Assembly: GCA_934555895.1 (NCBI GenBank)
Contig: CAKTFH010000015.1
Coordinates: forward strand, 1-55,454
Length of the DNA: 55,454 nucleotides
Reading direction: 5' to 3'
Origin: an uncultured Muribaculaceae bacterium
GTDB taxonomy: Bacteria > Bacteroidota > Bacteroidia > Bacteroidales > Muribaculaceae
Part shown: piece by piece, positions 9,929 through 18,638 of the stretch
Layout: each line of letters begins with the position of its first letter
Numbering within the stretch: the stretch's first letter is position 1
Position numbers and translations under genes: made by a program
Notes under the pieces: generated by a model
What the model saw: the letters and a program-made list of their open reading frames with translations, nothing else
Databases searched by the model: none
Told to the model about the DNA's origin: nothing

Positions 9929-12109
9929 TCAGTTGCCAAGCTCGCTGAGGAATTTTATGCGCATCAGGCGTATCTCGTCCTCGGTGTATTCCGATCCGAG
10001 TTCCTCGAAGGCTTCTTCAAGCGAGTCAGACTCGGCTTCCTTGAAATAGTCGAATATGTCGGCCTGATGGTCGTCGTCGATTACCTCGTTTATGAAATAG
10101 TCTATGTTAATTTTGGTGCCTGAGTAGACTATGGCCTCGATTTCGTCGAGCAGTTCGCTGAACTCCATGCATTTCGAGTTAGCGAGCTCGTCAAGGTCTA
10201 TCTTGCGGTCGATGGCCTGGATGATGGATATCTTTATGCGGCTCTTGTTGGCCACGGTGCGTACGCGGAGGTCTTCAGGACGCTCAATTTCGTTCTCCTC
10301 CACATGGGTCTTGATGACCTTGATGAACTCCTCTCCGTAGCGTTTGGCCTTGCCTGCTCCCACGCCGGTGATATTCTGCAGTTCTTCCATCGTCACCGGA
10401 TAGGTGGTGGCCATTGCCTCGAGCGATGGGTCCTGGAAGATTACGTATGGGGGCAGATTGTGCATCTTGGCAATCTTCTTGCGGAGGTCCTTGAGGATGG
10501 AGTAGAGTTCGGGGTCGACGGCGCACGAGGCACCGCTTTTCACTGCCACTTCCTCCTCTTCCTCGGCAAAGTCTGTATCCTCCACAATGCGGAATGGCTG
10601 AGGGTGCTTTAGATAGTCTTTGCCCTTGGCGGTGATTTTCACCAGACCGAAATTCTCTATCTCGCGGTCGATGTAGCCTGCTATGGTAGCCTGGCGCATC
10701 AGGGCATTGAGGTATTTACGGTCGGCTTTCGGGAGCGAACCGAATACCTCGAGGTCGTCGTGGTGGTATGAGCGTACATCGGCGGTCTCTCTGCCGGTGA
10801 CGATGTCGATGATGTGTTCGGCTTTGAATTTTTCCTTAAGAGCGGTGATTGTTTCCAAAATCGCGCATAAATCTTCTTTAGCGTCCACTTTTTTCTTTGG
10901 ATTTAAACAGTTATCGCAGTTCCCGCAGTTGTCGGGAGCATATTCTTCTCCGAAATAATGGAGGAGGGTTTTGCGCCGGCATAAGCTCGACTCGGCGTAG
11001 GATGCAGTCTCGGCCAGCAGTTGTTTGCCAATCTCCTGCTCGGTGACCGGTTTGCCCTGCATGAATTTCTCCATCTTCTTGAGGTCTTTAGCCGAGTAGA
11101 AGGTTATGCAGCGGCCTTCTCCTCCGTCACGGCCGGCACGGCCGGTCTCCTGGTAATATCCCTCAAGCGACTTGGGCATGTCGTAGTGTATCACATAGCG
11201 CACATCGGGCTTGTCGATGCCCATGCCGAAAGCTATGGTGGCCACTATCACATCGGTTTTCTCAAGCAGGAAAGCGTCTTGGTTGGCCGAGCGTGTGGCG
11301 GGGTCCATGCCAGCGTGGTAGGGTAGCGCCTTGATATTGTTCACTTGCAGCAGCTCGGCAAGCTCCTCCACCTTCTTGCGGCTGAGGCAATATATGATGC
11401 CTGAGCAGTCGGGATGGCTCTTGATGAACTTTATGATGTCGCGGTCGGTGTTCGCGGTCTTAGGCCTTATCTCGTAGTAGAGGTTGGGGCGGTTGAACGA
11501 CGATTTGTAGACCACGGCATCGGTCATGCCGAGATTCTTCTGTATGTCGTGCTGTACCTTGGGCGTGGCAGTGGCCGTGAGGGCTATCACAGGGCGCTGC
11601 TGTATCTCATTGATTATAGGGCGTATGCGACGATATTCCGGACGGAAATCGTGGCCCCATTCCGAGATGCAGTGAGCTTCGTCCACGGCGTAGAACGATA
11701 TGGGAACTGTCTTCAAAAATTCAATATTCTCTTCTTTTGTCAGAGACTCGGGTGCCACATACAGGAGTTTTGTCTTTCCAGAGACCACATCGGCCTTCAC
11801 CTGATCGACGGCGCTCTTGTTGAGCGACGAGTTCAGGAAGTGGGCTACGCCGTCGTCGGTGCTGAAGTTGCGCATGGCGTCAACCTGATTTTTCATCAGC
11901 GCTATCAGCGGCGACACCACTATGGCGGTGCCTTCCATGAGCAGCGACGGCAACTGGTAGCAAAGCGACTTGCCTCCACCGGTAGGCATCAGCACAAACA
12001 CATCATTGCCTTCGAGGAGTGACATCATGATCTTCTCCTGGTTGCCTTTGAACTTATCGAATCCGAAATAGGTTTTCAGAGCTTCGGTCAGTTGCTGTTT
12101 CGTAGTCAT
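9929..12109 (-). CDS. recQ: ATP-dependent DNA helicase RecQ
   Basis: Start chosen at ATG 12109 (MTTKQQLTEALK), giving 726 aa; the longer frame to 12256 adds 49 Arg/His-rich residues unlike the family. A 3'-5' superfamily 2 helicase of recombination and repair. Visible in order: Walker A MPTGGGKSLCYQLP, AVDEAHCISEWGHDFRPEY (DEAH box and aromatic-rich loop), motif VI QETGRAGRDG, the zinc-binding cysteines CRRKTLLHYFG...CGNCDNC, a winged-helix RQC region, and an HRDC domain around residues 520-600 (LPPYVIFQDPSLEAMA). An acidic extension of about 120 residues follows HRDC. Fourth gene of the tig-clpP-clpX-recQ order seen in other Bacteroidales; a stem separates it from clpX. Confidence 0.96.
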   Translation of the reverse strand: MTTKQQLTEALKTYFGFDKFKGNQEKIMMSLLEGNDVFVLMPTGGGKSLCYQLPSLLMEGTAIVVSPLIALMKNQVDAMRNFSTDDGVAHFLNSSLNKSAVDQVKADVVSGKTKLLYVAPESLTKEENIEFLKTVPISFYAVDEAHCISEWGHDFRPEYRRIRPIINEIQQRPVIALTATATPKVQHDIQKNLGMTDAVVYKSSFNRPNLYYEIRPKTANTDRDIIKFIKSHPDCSGIIYCLSRKKVEELAELLQVNNIKALPYHAGMDPATRSANQDAFLLEKTDVIVATIAFGMGIDKPDVRYVIHYDMPKSLEGYYQETGRAGRDGGEGRCITFYSAKDLKKMEKFMQGKPVTEQEIGKQLLAETASYAESSLCRRKTLLHYFGEEYAPDNCGNCDNCLNPKKKVDAKEDLCAILETITALKEKFKAEHIIDIVTGRETADVRSYHHDDLEVFGSLPKADRKYLNALMRQATIAGYIDREIENFGLVKITAKGKDYLKHPQPFRIVEDTDFAEEEEEVAVKSGASCAVDPELYSILKDLRKKIAKMHNLPPYVIFQDPSLEAMATTYPVTMEELQNITGVGAGKAKRYGEEFIKVIKTHVEENEIERPEDLRVRTVANKSRIKISIIQAIDRKIDLDELANSKCMEFSELLDEIEAIVYSGTKINIDYFINEVIDDDHQADIFDYFKEAESDSLEEAFEELGSEYTEDEIRLMRIKFLSELGN

Positions 12110-12230
12110 GGGATTGGGTTTAGGAAAAAGTGACTTCTTGTGACGGAGTCTCCGGAGGGAGAGGCTGCCGGGATAATGATGGTGAAAGAGCCGTCCGGCC
12201 GGCTTTCGGGAGAGGGAGTATGGAGGGCAC

Positions 12231-12258
12231 GCATGGTGGCCCCTTGTGGCCACCATGC
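12231..12258 (-). other. Intercistronic hairpin between clpX and recQ
   Basis: Perfect 11-bp arms 12231-12241 and 12248-12258 with a 6-nt loop begin 4 bases after the clpX stop. No T tract follows on the minus strand. The 153-base gap to recQ makes partial attenuation or RNA processing plausible. Confidence 0.5.
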
Positions 12259-12262
12259 GGCC

Positions 12263-13528
12263 TTAATCTTTGATATCAATGTCTTTATTGAGCTCGAAGT
12301 GCGAGCTTTGGAGTTTCTCCTCTACATAAGCGGGGGTCACTGTGAAGGTGCGCTTCTGTGTGGAGGGGAGCTCATACATGGCGTCGATCATCACGGTCTC
12401 CACAATGGCGCGGAGGCCGCGGGCGCCGAGCTTGTACTCTATGGCCTTGTCGACAATCATGTCGAGTGCCTCAGGTTCGAATCGCAGTTTCACACCATCC
12501 ATGGCGAATAGTTTCTCATACTGCCGTGTGATGGCGTTCTTTGGCTCGGTGAGCACGCGGCGCAGAGCGTTGCGGTCGAGGGGCTCGAGATGGGTGAGTA
12601 TGGGGAGGCGGCCTATGATTTCCGGGATGAGGCCGAAGGCCTTAAGGTCTTGCGGTGCCACATAGCTCAGGTAGTTGTCGCGATTCACTTTCTGGCGTGC
12701 GCTGTCGGTGGAATAGCCCACCACGTGGGTGTTGAGCCGTCGGGCGATGTTGCGTTCTATACCGTCGAAGGCACCTCCGCATATGAAGAGTATGTTTTTG
12801 GTGTTTACCGGAATCATGCGCTGCTCAGGGTGCTTGCGGCCTCCTTGGGGAGGAACATTCACAATAGAACCCTCGAGAAGCTTCAGCAACCCTTGCTGCA
12901 CACCCTCGCCGCTCACATCGCGTGTGATTGAGGGGTTGTCGCCTTTGCGGGCTATCTTGTCGATTTCATCGATGAACACTATGCCGCGCTCGGCTTTCTC
13001 CACATCATAGTCAGCCACTTGCAACAGGCGTGTGAGGAGGCTCTCTATATCCTCGCCCACATATCCTGCCTGGGTGAGCACCGTGGCGTCGACTATGGTG
13101 AAGGGTACTTCAAGGAGGCGCGCTATGGTTTTGGCCAGCAGAGTCTTGCCTGTGCCGGTGGGGCCCACGAGGATGATGTTGCTCTTCTCTATGTCCACAT
13201 CGTCGGTCTCCTGGTTAAGGCGCTTGTAGTGATTGTAGACAGCCACCGACAGATAGCGCTTGGCGCTTTCCTGACCGATGACATACTGGTCGAGGAACTC
13301 GCAGATTTCCTTTGGCTTAGGTATGGATTTGAGTTTGGGAGCATCGTTGCCTTTCTTCTCTTTCGACGCACCGTTCTCTCCACGGAATTCTTTGAGGATG
13401 TCGTGGATAGCGTCAGCGCATTCGGCGCACAGGAACACATCGGGGTTCAGTCCTGAGGGAATCAGAACCTCCGACTGTGTGCCGGGTCGCCCGCAGAAGG
13501 CGCAACTTTCGGTTTTCTTTTTAGCCAT
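12263..13528 (-). CDS. clpX: ATP-dependent unfoldase subunit ClpX
   Basis: 421 aa, usual ClpX length. N-terminal treble-clef zinc domain ([11 protein letters not shown]...CAEC), then an AAA+ module with Walker A GPTGTGKT, pore-1 loop AGYVGED, Walker [11 protein letters not shown] and sensor region [10 protein letters not shown]. It forms a hexamer that unfolds substrates and feeds them to ClpP. The loop equivalent to the ClpP-docking IGF tripeptide of Escherichia coli appears to be VGY (in THVVGYSTD), a conservative variant. The gene starts 23 bases after the clpP stop on the same strand, so the two are very likely co-transcribed. Confidence 0.97.
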   Translation of the reverse strand: MAKKKTESCAFCGRPGTQSEVLIPSGLNPDVFLCAECADAIHDILKEFRGENGASKEKKGNDAPKLKSIPKPKEICEFLDQYVIGQESAKRYLSVAVYNHYKRLNQETDDVDIEKSNIILVGPTGTGKTLLAKTIARLLEVPFTIVDATVLTQAGYVGEDIESLLTRLLQVADYDVEKAERGIVFIDEIDKIARKGDNPSITRDVSGEGVQQGLLKLLEGSIVNVPPQGGRKHPEQRMIPVNTKNILFICGGAFDGIERNIARRLNTHVVGYSTDSARQKVNRDNYLSYVAPQDLKAFGLIPEIIGRLPILTHLEPLDRNALRRVLTEPKNAITRQYEKLFAMDGVKLRFEPEALDMIVDKAIEYKLGARGLRAIVETVMIDAMYELPSTQKRTFTVTPAYVEEKLQSSHFELNKDIDIKD

Positions 13529-13551
13529 TTATGTCTTGGTGGTTTCGGGGC

Positions 13552-14262
13552 TTATGCGTTTAGGTTGGGACGGGCGGCCTTCACGAGCACATTGTCAATC
13601 ATGCCATAGGCTTTGGCCTCCTCGGCGGTCATCCAATAGTCGCGGTCGGAGTCGCGCTCCACTTTCTCAAAGGGCTGCCCCGAGTGCTCCGAGATGATAT
13701 GATAAAGCTCCTGCTTGAGTTTCTGAATCTCGCGTGCGGTAATCTCGATGTCGCTTGCCTGGCCCTGTGCGCCGCCCATAGGCTGATGTATCATCACCCT
13801 CGAGTGCTTGAGGGCGAAGCGTTTGCCCTGTGCGCCTGCCACGAGGAGCACGGCTGCCATGGAGGCTGCTATTCCGGTGCAGATGGTGGTTACATCGGAG
13901 CTGATATACTGCATGGTGTCGTAGATGCCGAGGCCGGCATACACCGAGCCGCCGGGCGAGTTTATGTAGATCGACACATCCTTGCCGGGGTCGTTGGAGT
14001 CGAGATACAGCAACTGCGCCTGAATCACATTGGCAGTGTAGTCGTTGACCTCGGTACCAAGGAATATCACACGATCCATCATCAGTCGTGAGAACACATC
14101 CATCTGTGCCACGTTGAGCTGACGCTCCTCGATGATGGTGGGGGAAATGTAGCTCGAGCGAATCGAATTGTTGGTCGCGGATGTGAATTGGTCGAGTGCT
14201 AGACCGTTCATTCCGAGATGCTTGACCGCATAGTTGCGGAAGTCGTTGTTGAAATTGCTCAT
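13552..14262 (-). CDS. clpP: ATP-dependent Clp protease proteolytic subunit
   Basis: 236 aa, somewhat longer at the N-terminus than the 207-aa Escherichia coli precursor. The serine-protease triad is readable: Ser134 in TGIAASMAA, His159 in [10 protein letters not shown], Asp208 in SDRDYW. The [10 protein letters not shown] oxyanion/strand motif lies at residues 101-110. The subunits form the tetradecameric chamber that partners ClpX, encoded immediately downstream. Translation from ATG 14262 follows a leader of roughly 170-180 nt if the promoter near 14450 is right. The N-terminal 40 residues may be removed by self-processing, as in other ClpPs. Confidence 0.97.
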   Translation of the reverse strand: MSNFNNDFRNYAVKHLGMNGLALDQFTSATNNSIRSSYISPTIIEERQLNVAQMDVFSRLMMDRVIFLGTEVNDYTANVIQAQLLYLDSNDPGKDVSIYINSPGGSVYAGLGIYDTMQYISSDVTTICTGIAASMAAVLLVAGAQGKRFALKHSRVMIHQPMGGAQGQASDIEITAREIQKLKQELYHIISEHSGQPFEKVERDSDRDYWMTAEEAKAYGMIDNVLVKAARPNLNA

Positions 14263-14444
14263 ATTTAGTTCAGTCTTTTTTATACGTTATGACTCATGCT
14301 TCGGCCATGCGCGGTGTGCGGAAGTCACAAAGGCATCTTTAGGACAAGCCTGAGGGAGTAAAAGGTGGGCGGCGCTGCAGTGCAAAGCGTTGATTTTATT
14401 GTAGAGAAGACCTACACATCGGAGCACACCTTGAATAGTAACGT

Positions 14445-14478
14445 AAAGATACAACTTTTTCTTTAAAACAATTACAAA
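14445..14478 (-). promoter_or_regulatory. Candidate clpP promoter
   Basis: On the minus strand TATCTTTA (14452-14445) resembles the TAnnTTTG -7 box, and a TTTG at 14478-14475 lies 22 nt upstream, slightly wide for the class. The surrounding 60 bases are strongly AT-rich. Transcription would start near 14440. Confidence 0.4.
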
Positions 14479-14565
14479 AAACAAATAAAAAAAGTGTAGC
14501 CGGGCCGCATATGTTGCGCAATGTTCATCTTTTACAGTCGAGGGCGCCTTGTGACGGAATCCCGC

Positions 14566-14603
14566 AAAAAGCCGCCGGGCGCGCACTGAGGCGCACCCGG
14601 CGG
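14566..14603 (-). terminator. tig terminator
   Basis: 13-bp GC-rich stem with one mismatch (14572-14584 with 14591-14603), 6-nt loop, followed on the minus strand by TTTTT (14570-14566). Classic intrinsic terminator, 35 bases past the tig stop; clpP therefore needs its own promoter. Confidence 0.85.
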
Positions 14604-14637
14604 GGTATGGTATGGTCAAAGCCTTGCGGACCGTCTG

Positions 14638-16008
14638 TTATTTTTCAGCGGCGGGGTTGGCGAGGGCCTTGAACTCGTCGAGGCTTACGGTCTTCTCTTC
14701 GATATGGGCCTTGGCGCGCACTGCGTTGAACATCTTGCGGTCAACAAGTTCCTCCGAGATGCGGCGCATGAAGTTTTTGTCTTCGAGGATGCGTTTTGCA
14801 TACGAGGTGAGGGTGTCGTCATCGACATTGGTCATGCCGTACTGCAGGAACTGGCGGTAAGCCACGCCCTTGGCATAGTTGAGACGGTCATCGTCGGTAA
14901 CCTTGATGTCAAGGTCGCTGCTGATTTTGCCCTGGAGAAGCTCCCACTTGATGGCGGGAACCGCCTGGTCGTATTCGGTCTCGACTTTTTCGGCGGTGAG
15001 CTCCTCGTTGCGAGCCACAAGCCATTTCTTGAGGAATGCTGCGGGGAGATCGAAGTCGCCATATTTGGCCATGATTGCGTCGTGGGCGTCGCGCATGAAG
15101 AGCTGCTCGCTGTTGGGTGCCAGCTGGGCTGCGATCATCTTGCGGAGCTCTGCGTAGTACTGCTCCTCGTCCTTGATTTCAGCATTGCCGGGGAACACTT
15201 CCTTATAGAATTCCTCTCCGTGCTCGGCGGGCTTGAGAACGATGATTTCAGAGATGGCCATCTCGAAGTCGGCCTTCATGTCGGCAGCCTGCTCTTTTGT
15301 GATGTGGAGCATCGACATGAGCTCGGAGGCGTTGCCGTTGCATGTCTTCCAGGGGTTGAAGCGCACTTTATCGCCCACTTTCTTGTCGGCGAAGAGAGCG
15401 GCCTGCTCCTTGTCGGTGAAATACATGGGGGCTACGATGCCGTCAACCACCTGCACTGCGTGCTCGTCGGTGCGCACTGTGCCGTCTTCGGCAAGCTCCA
15501 TGATGGCGCCTTTTACGAGGGCCTTTGCGTCGGTGACCTCGCCGGGCACCTGTGCGCCGAAGCGCTCGCGCAGGGCGGTGTCCTGCTGCTCAACCATCTT
15601 GTCGTCTACGGCGATGGTATAGTAGGGGATGGTGAGTGTGTCGTCGATTACGGGATTGAGCTCGGGAGCGAAGCCTACCTCATATTCAAATGTGTAGTCG
15701 GGCTGGTCGAGGCTGATTTCCTTCACCTCCACGGGCAGCGGCTCGCCGAGGATGTTGACTTTGTTTTCCTGGATATAGGAGATGACTGCGCGGTAAACCT
15801 CTTCGTTGAGCACGTGGCTCTTCACTTCTTTGCCGAAACGGCGGCGCAGCTGGTCGAGGCTCACATGACCCTTGCGGAAACCGGGTATCACGCGGGTGCG
15901 GCCTATTTCTTTAAGTTCCTGATTCACCTTGGCGATATAGTCGTCCTGTACCACATCCACTTTGATGCGGCCTTCGAGCTCGCCGGTCTTTTCAAGCGTA
16001 ACTTGCAT
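14638..16008 (-). CDS. tig: Trigger factor, ribosome-associated chaperone
   Basis: 456 aa, the usual size for trigger factor. The N-terminal ribosome-binding domain carries the family loop as GFRKGHVSLDQL (consensus GFRxGKxP, so the Lys and Pro positions differ). A central region at the place of the FKBP-like PPIase domain is divergent, common in Bacteroidota, and the C-terminal helical arms close the substrate cradle (MRRISEELVDRKMFN). It binds nascent chains at the ribosome exit. Located upstream of clpP-clpX-recQ on the same strand but separated from clpP by a strong terminator. Confidence 0.95.
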   Translation of the reverse strand: MQVTLEKTGELEGRIKVDVVQDDYIAKVNQELKEIGRTRVIPGFRKGHVSLDQLRRRFGKEVKSHVLNEEVYRAVISYIQENKVNILGEPLPVEVKEISLDQPDYTFEYEVGFAPELNPVIDDTLTIPYYTIAVDDKMVEQQDTALRERFGAQVPGEVTDAKALVKGAIMELAEDGTVRTDEHAVQVVDGIVAPMYFTDKEQAALFADKKVGDKVRFNPWKTCNGNASELMSMLHITKEQAADMKADFEMAISEIIVLKPAEHGEEFYKEVFPGNAEIKDEEQYYAELRKMIAAQLAPNSEQLFMRDAHDAIMAKYGDFDLPAAFLKKWLVARNEELTAEKVETEYDQAVPAIKWELLQGKISSDLDIKVTDDDRLNYAKGVAYRQFLQYGMTNVDDDTLTSYAKRILEDKNFMRRISEELVDRKMFNAVRAKAHIEEKTVSLDEFKALANPAAEK

Positions 16009-16082
16009 ATTATAAGGGTTTTATGGTGGAAGCGACAGAGGCTTCCTGTGTTATTTGTTTATTGGCTGATATTTTCAAGTTG

Positions 16083-16112
16083 CAAAATTACAGTTTTTCA
16101 GTCAAAAACCAA
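16083..16112 (-). promoter_or_regulatory. Candidate tig promoter
   Basis: Minus strand TAATTTTG (16090-16083) is a perfect -7 box; TTGG at 16112-16109, 18 nt upstream, is a weak -33 candidate. It lies 75 bases before the tig start. Confidence 0.5.
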
Positions 16113-16146
16113 TCCCGCATGCTCTTTTTTTTGGCAGAAGCGGCCA

Positions 16147-16196
16147 ATGCGGCGCCAACGGCATGGCTGTGAGCCTGATTGCCGATGGCGCCGCAT
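16147..16196. terminator. Hairpin downstream of fabD
   Basis: Perfect 11-bp arms 16147-16157 and 16186-16196 around an inner GGCA/TGCC pairing. It lies 40 bases after the fabD stop. T runs flank it on the plus strand only, so termination of minus-strand fabD RNA would rest on the stem itself. Confidence 0.5.
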
Positions 16197-16236
16197 ATGT
16201 TTTTGGCTTATGGCCGATGCTCTGAGAGCGGGATTG

Positions 16237-17115
16237 TCACTGAAGACCTGCAACGGTCACATCGCGCGAAATCTTCGACACGAGGCCCTGGAGCACTTTG
16301 CCCGGGCCGAGCTCCACGAACTCGGTGGCACCGTCGGCAATCATGTTGCGCACGGTCTGTGTCCAGCGCACGGGTGCTGTGAGCTGAGCCACGAGGTTGG
16401 CTTTGATTTTGGCGGGGTCGGTGTGGGGCAGTGCGTCAACGTTCTGGTAAACGGGGCAGACGGGGGTGTGGATTTCGGTAGCCTCGATGGCTGATGCGAG
16501 TTCTGCGCGTGCGGGCTCCATGAGGGGCGAGTGGAAAGCGCCGCCCACCTTCAGGGGGAGTGCACGCTTTGCGCCGGCGGCTTTGGCTGCCTCGCAGGCT
16601 GCGTTGATGGCTTCGATTTCGCCCGAGATTACTATCTGGCCGGGGCAGTTGTAGTTGGCTGCAACCACTACGCCGGGGATTGAGGCGCAGATTTCCTCGA
16701 CTTTCTCGTCGGGAAGAGCTATGATGGCTGCCATGGTCGAGGGCTTGAGCTCGCATGCTTTCTGCATGGCCTGTGCACGGGCTGCCACCAGGCGGAGGCC
16801 ATCCTCAAACGAGAGGGCGCCAGCGGCTGTGAGGGCCGAGAACTCGCCGAGCGAGTGGCCTGCCACCATGTCGGGGTTAAAGTCTGCGCCGAGGGTCTTG
16901 GCGAGAATCACAGAATGGAGGAACACAGCGGGCTGTGTCACACGGGTCTGCTTTAGGTCTTCTTCTGTACCGTTGAACATCAGGTCGGTGATGCGAAAGC
17001 CGAGAATTTCGTTGGCTTTCTCAAAGAGTTCGCGGGCCTGGGCGTTGTTTTCATAGAGGTCCTTGCCCATACCTACGAACTGTGCTCCCTGGCCGGGGAA
17101 TACGAATGCTTTCAT
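16237..17115 (-). CDS. fabD: Malonyl-CoA:ACP transacylase
   Basis: 292 aa, usual FabD length (about 310). It transfers malonyl from CoA to acyl carrier protein, starting type II fatty-acid elongation in the cytosol. FPGQGAQFVGMG near the N-terminus forms the oxyanion region, Ser88 in AGHSLGEFSAL is the nucleophile, and His195 in GGAFHSPLM is the catalytic base; the ferredoxin-like subdomain lies between them. Stand-alone here: tig lies downstream behind a stem and the sulfatase genes upstream end 140 bases before its start. A good -7 box and an 18-bp dyad precede the gene. Confidence 0.96.
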   Translation of the reverse strand: MKAFVFPGQGAQFVGMGKDLYENNAQARELFEKANEILGFRITDLMFNGTEEDLKQTRVTQPAVFLHSVILAKTLGADFNPDMVAGHSLGEFSALTAAGALSFEDGLRLVAARAQAMQKACELKPSTMAAIIALPDEKVEEICASIPGVVVAANYNCPGQIVISGEIEAINAACEAAKAAGAKRALPLKVGGAFHSPLMEPARAELASAIEATEIHTPVCPVYQNVDALPHTDPAKIKANLVAQLTAPVRWTQTVRNMIADGATEFVELGPGKVLQGLVSKISRDVTVAGLQ

Positions 17116-17167
17116 TTTCTGCTCAAATATCTGTATTTATATTTGTGTCGTTTTTGATTTTCGGGTG

Positions 17168-17210
17168 CAAAGGTAGCAATTTTATGTGTAATTACGGAAA
17201 AATTTCCGTA
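17168..17210 (-). promoter_or_regulatory. fabD promoter with an 18-bp dyad over the -33 box
   Basis: Minus strand TACCTTTG (17175-17168) is a perfect -7 box; TTTC (17200-17197) lies 21 nt upstream as -33. TACGGAAA-AA-TTTCCGTA, a perfect 8+8 dyad, occupies 17193-17210 and covers the -33 box, a position suited to repression. It also follows the sulfatase stop, but no T tract accompanies it. Confidence 0.55.
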
Positions 17211-17255
17211 AAAAGGCTTGCCTTTGCATAGGTTTGGGCATAAAACCTTATATTA

Positions 17256-18638
17256 TCAGCGGGTTATCTTCCACTCGGCGGGTGCGCGAAATCCTTTTTG
17301 GCCGTGGCCGTATGGCAGTTCGGGCGTGTAGGGGGTGATGGTGTCGAAGCGCTGAACGATGCGGCGTAGCGAGTCGGTGAGCTCGGGGTGGGCCGGAGCC
17401 ATATTATGTTTCTCGTATGGGTCGGCGACGATATCTGTAAGGAAGTCGCGCTCAAGATTCAGCCCAGGCTGCTTGCCCCGGCTGATGAATTTGTAGCCGT
17501 CGGTCACCACGGCCCCGTGGCCGAGATACATTTGGCGGGGAATGTCGGTTGCTTTGCCTGTGAGCACCGGCAGGATGCTGATGCCGTCGTAGGGGCGAAC
17601 AGGTGCGGTGGTGTCGCCCACCAGGTCGCGTAAAGTGGGGGCGACATCCACAAATCCGGTGAGCTGACGGCGCAGTGCGGGGTAGTGTTTGCGTGCCTTC
17701 GACCACAGCAGTATGGCCGGCGCACGCACCCCGCCGTCCCATTCGTCGAATTTATGGCCGCGCAAAGGTCCCGACGAAGACCCCGGTGTGCTCGCGCAGC
17801 CGTTGTCGCTGAAAAACAGCACTATGGTGTCATCGAGGATGCCTTTCGCCCTCAGTTCGTTGACAATGGCGCCTATGCCGCGGTCCATGCAGGTGACCAT
17901 GGCGCTGTAGGTGGCTTTCCTTATCTGGCGCGGTTTTAGGCCGGTGGTGTCGGGAGCGTAGATGCGTATGTCCTCTTCCTTGGCCTGGAGGGGAGTGTGG
18001 GGCGCGTTGTAGGCTACATATAGCAGGAAGGGGGAGTCCTGTGCCGAGTATTTGTCGATGCATCGCACGGCCTCGGCGGTGATGAGGTCGGTGGAGTAGC
18101 CCTGGTCGCGGCATGTCTCGTAGTCGTTGTGCCAGTCGAGCTCGCCTTCACGGGTGTGGTCGAAGTAGTTTATGGCGCCGTTGAGGTGCCCGTAGAAGTG
18201 GGTGAATCCGCGGTGGAGAGGATAATGCTCCTCGCGGGTGTGTCCGAGGTGCCATTTGCCTATGATGGCGCGGTTGGTGTAGCCGTTGCGGCCGAGCATG
18301 TCGGCTATGGTCTCTTCTCCTGCGTCGAGGCCGTCCTCGCGCCAGGGCGGAATCACCGCGTCGCGGAATCCGAATCGGTTCGGGTAGCGTCCGGTCATGA
18401 GGCCGGCACGTGTGGGCGAGCTGATGGGCGATGTGTAGAAACGCTCGAGCTCCACGCCTTCGCGTGCGAGCGAATCAAGACACGGAGTTTTGATTTCGCT
18501 GCCGTGAAAGCCCACATCGCCCCAGCCGAGGTCATCGGCTACCACTATCACTATATTGGGATTGTGTTTCGCTGCGTTGCTCATGAGTGGAGCGAGGGCG
18601 CAACCACACAACAGGGTTGTCAGTTTGCTGTTTTTCAT
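17256..18638 (-). CDS. Secreted sulfatase, serine type (family S1)
   Basis: 460 aa with a signal peptide (about residues 1-22). Alkaline-phosphatase-fold sulfatase: metal-binding ADDLGWGD at residues 34-41, FGly signature SSPTRAGLMTG with Ser73 as the residue to be oxidised to formylglycine, GKWHLG further on, and FFSDNG near residue 280. A serine precursor implies maturation by the anaerobic radical-SAM enzyme (anSME), not encoded in this window. It should remove sulfate from sulfated host or dietary glycans outside the cytoplasm; the sugar is not deducible. Its ATG overlaps the stop of the upstream sulfatase by 4 bases, so the two are translationally coupled. Confidence 0.92.
   Translation of the reverse strand: MKNSKLTTLLCGCALAPLMSNAAKHNPNIVIVVADDLGWGDVGFHGSEIKTPCLDSLAREGVELERFYTSPISSPTRAGLMTGRYPNRFGFRDAVIPPWREDGLDAGEETIADMLGRNGYTNRAIIGKWHLGHTREEHYPLHRGFTHFYGHLNGAINYFDHTREGELDWHNDYETCRDQGYSTDLITAEAVRCIDKYSAQDSPFLLYVAYNAPHTPLQAKEEDIRIYAPDTTGLKPRQIRKATYSAMVTCMDRGIGAIVNELRAKGILDDTIVLFFSDNGCASTPGSSSGPLRGHKFDEWDGGVRAPAILLWSKARKHYPALRRQLTGFVDVAPTLRDLVGDTTAPVRPYDGISILPVLTGKATDIPRQMYLGHGAVVTDGYKFISRGKQPGLNLERDFLTDIVADPYEKHNMAPAHPELTDSLRRIVQRFDTITPYTPELPYGHGQKGFRAPAEWKITR

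Larger units (their letters stand above)
14263..14637 (-). other. Intergenic region between tig and clpP (375 bp)
   Basis: Contains the tig terminator at its right side, a candidate clpP promoter around 14445-14478 inside a very AT-rich patch, and an untranslated clpP leader. A minus-strand open frame here (14287-14619) shows no recognisable protein features and overlaps the terminator, so I do not call it a gene. Confidence 0.7.

Noticed and set aside
14287..14619. 110-codon minus-strand frame between tig and clpP
   Set aside because: It crosses the tig terminator and a promoter-like AT-rich patch, and the translation has no known features.
14704..16494. 596-codon plus-strand open frame opposite tig
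   Set aside because: Antisense to trigger factor and running through its promoter and the fabD end; no protein-like features.
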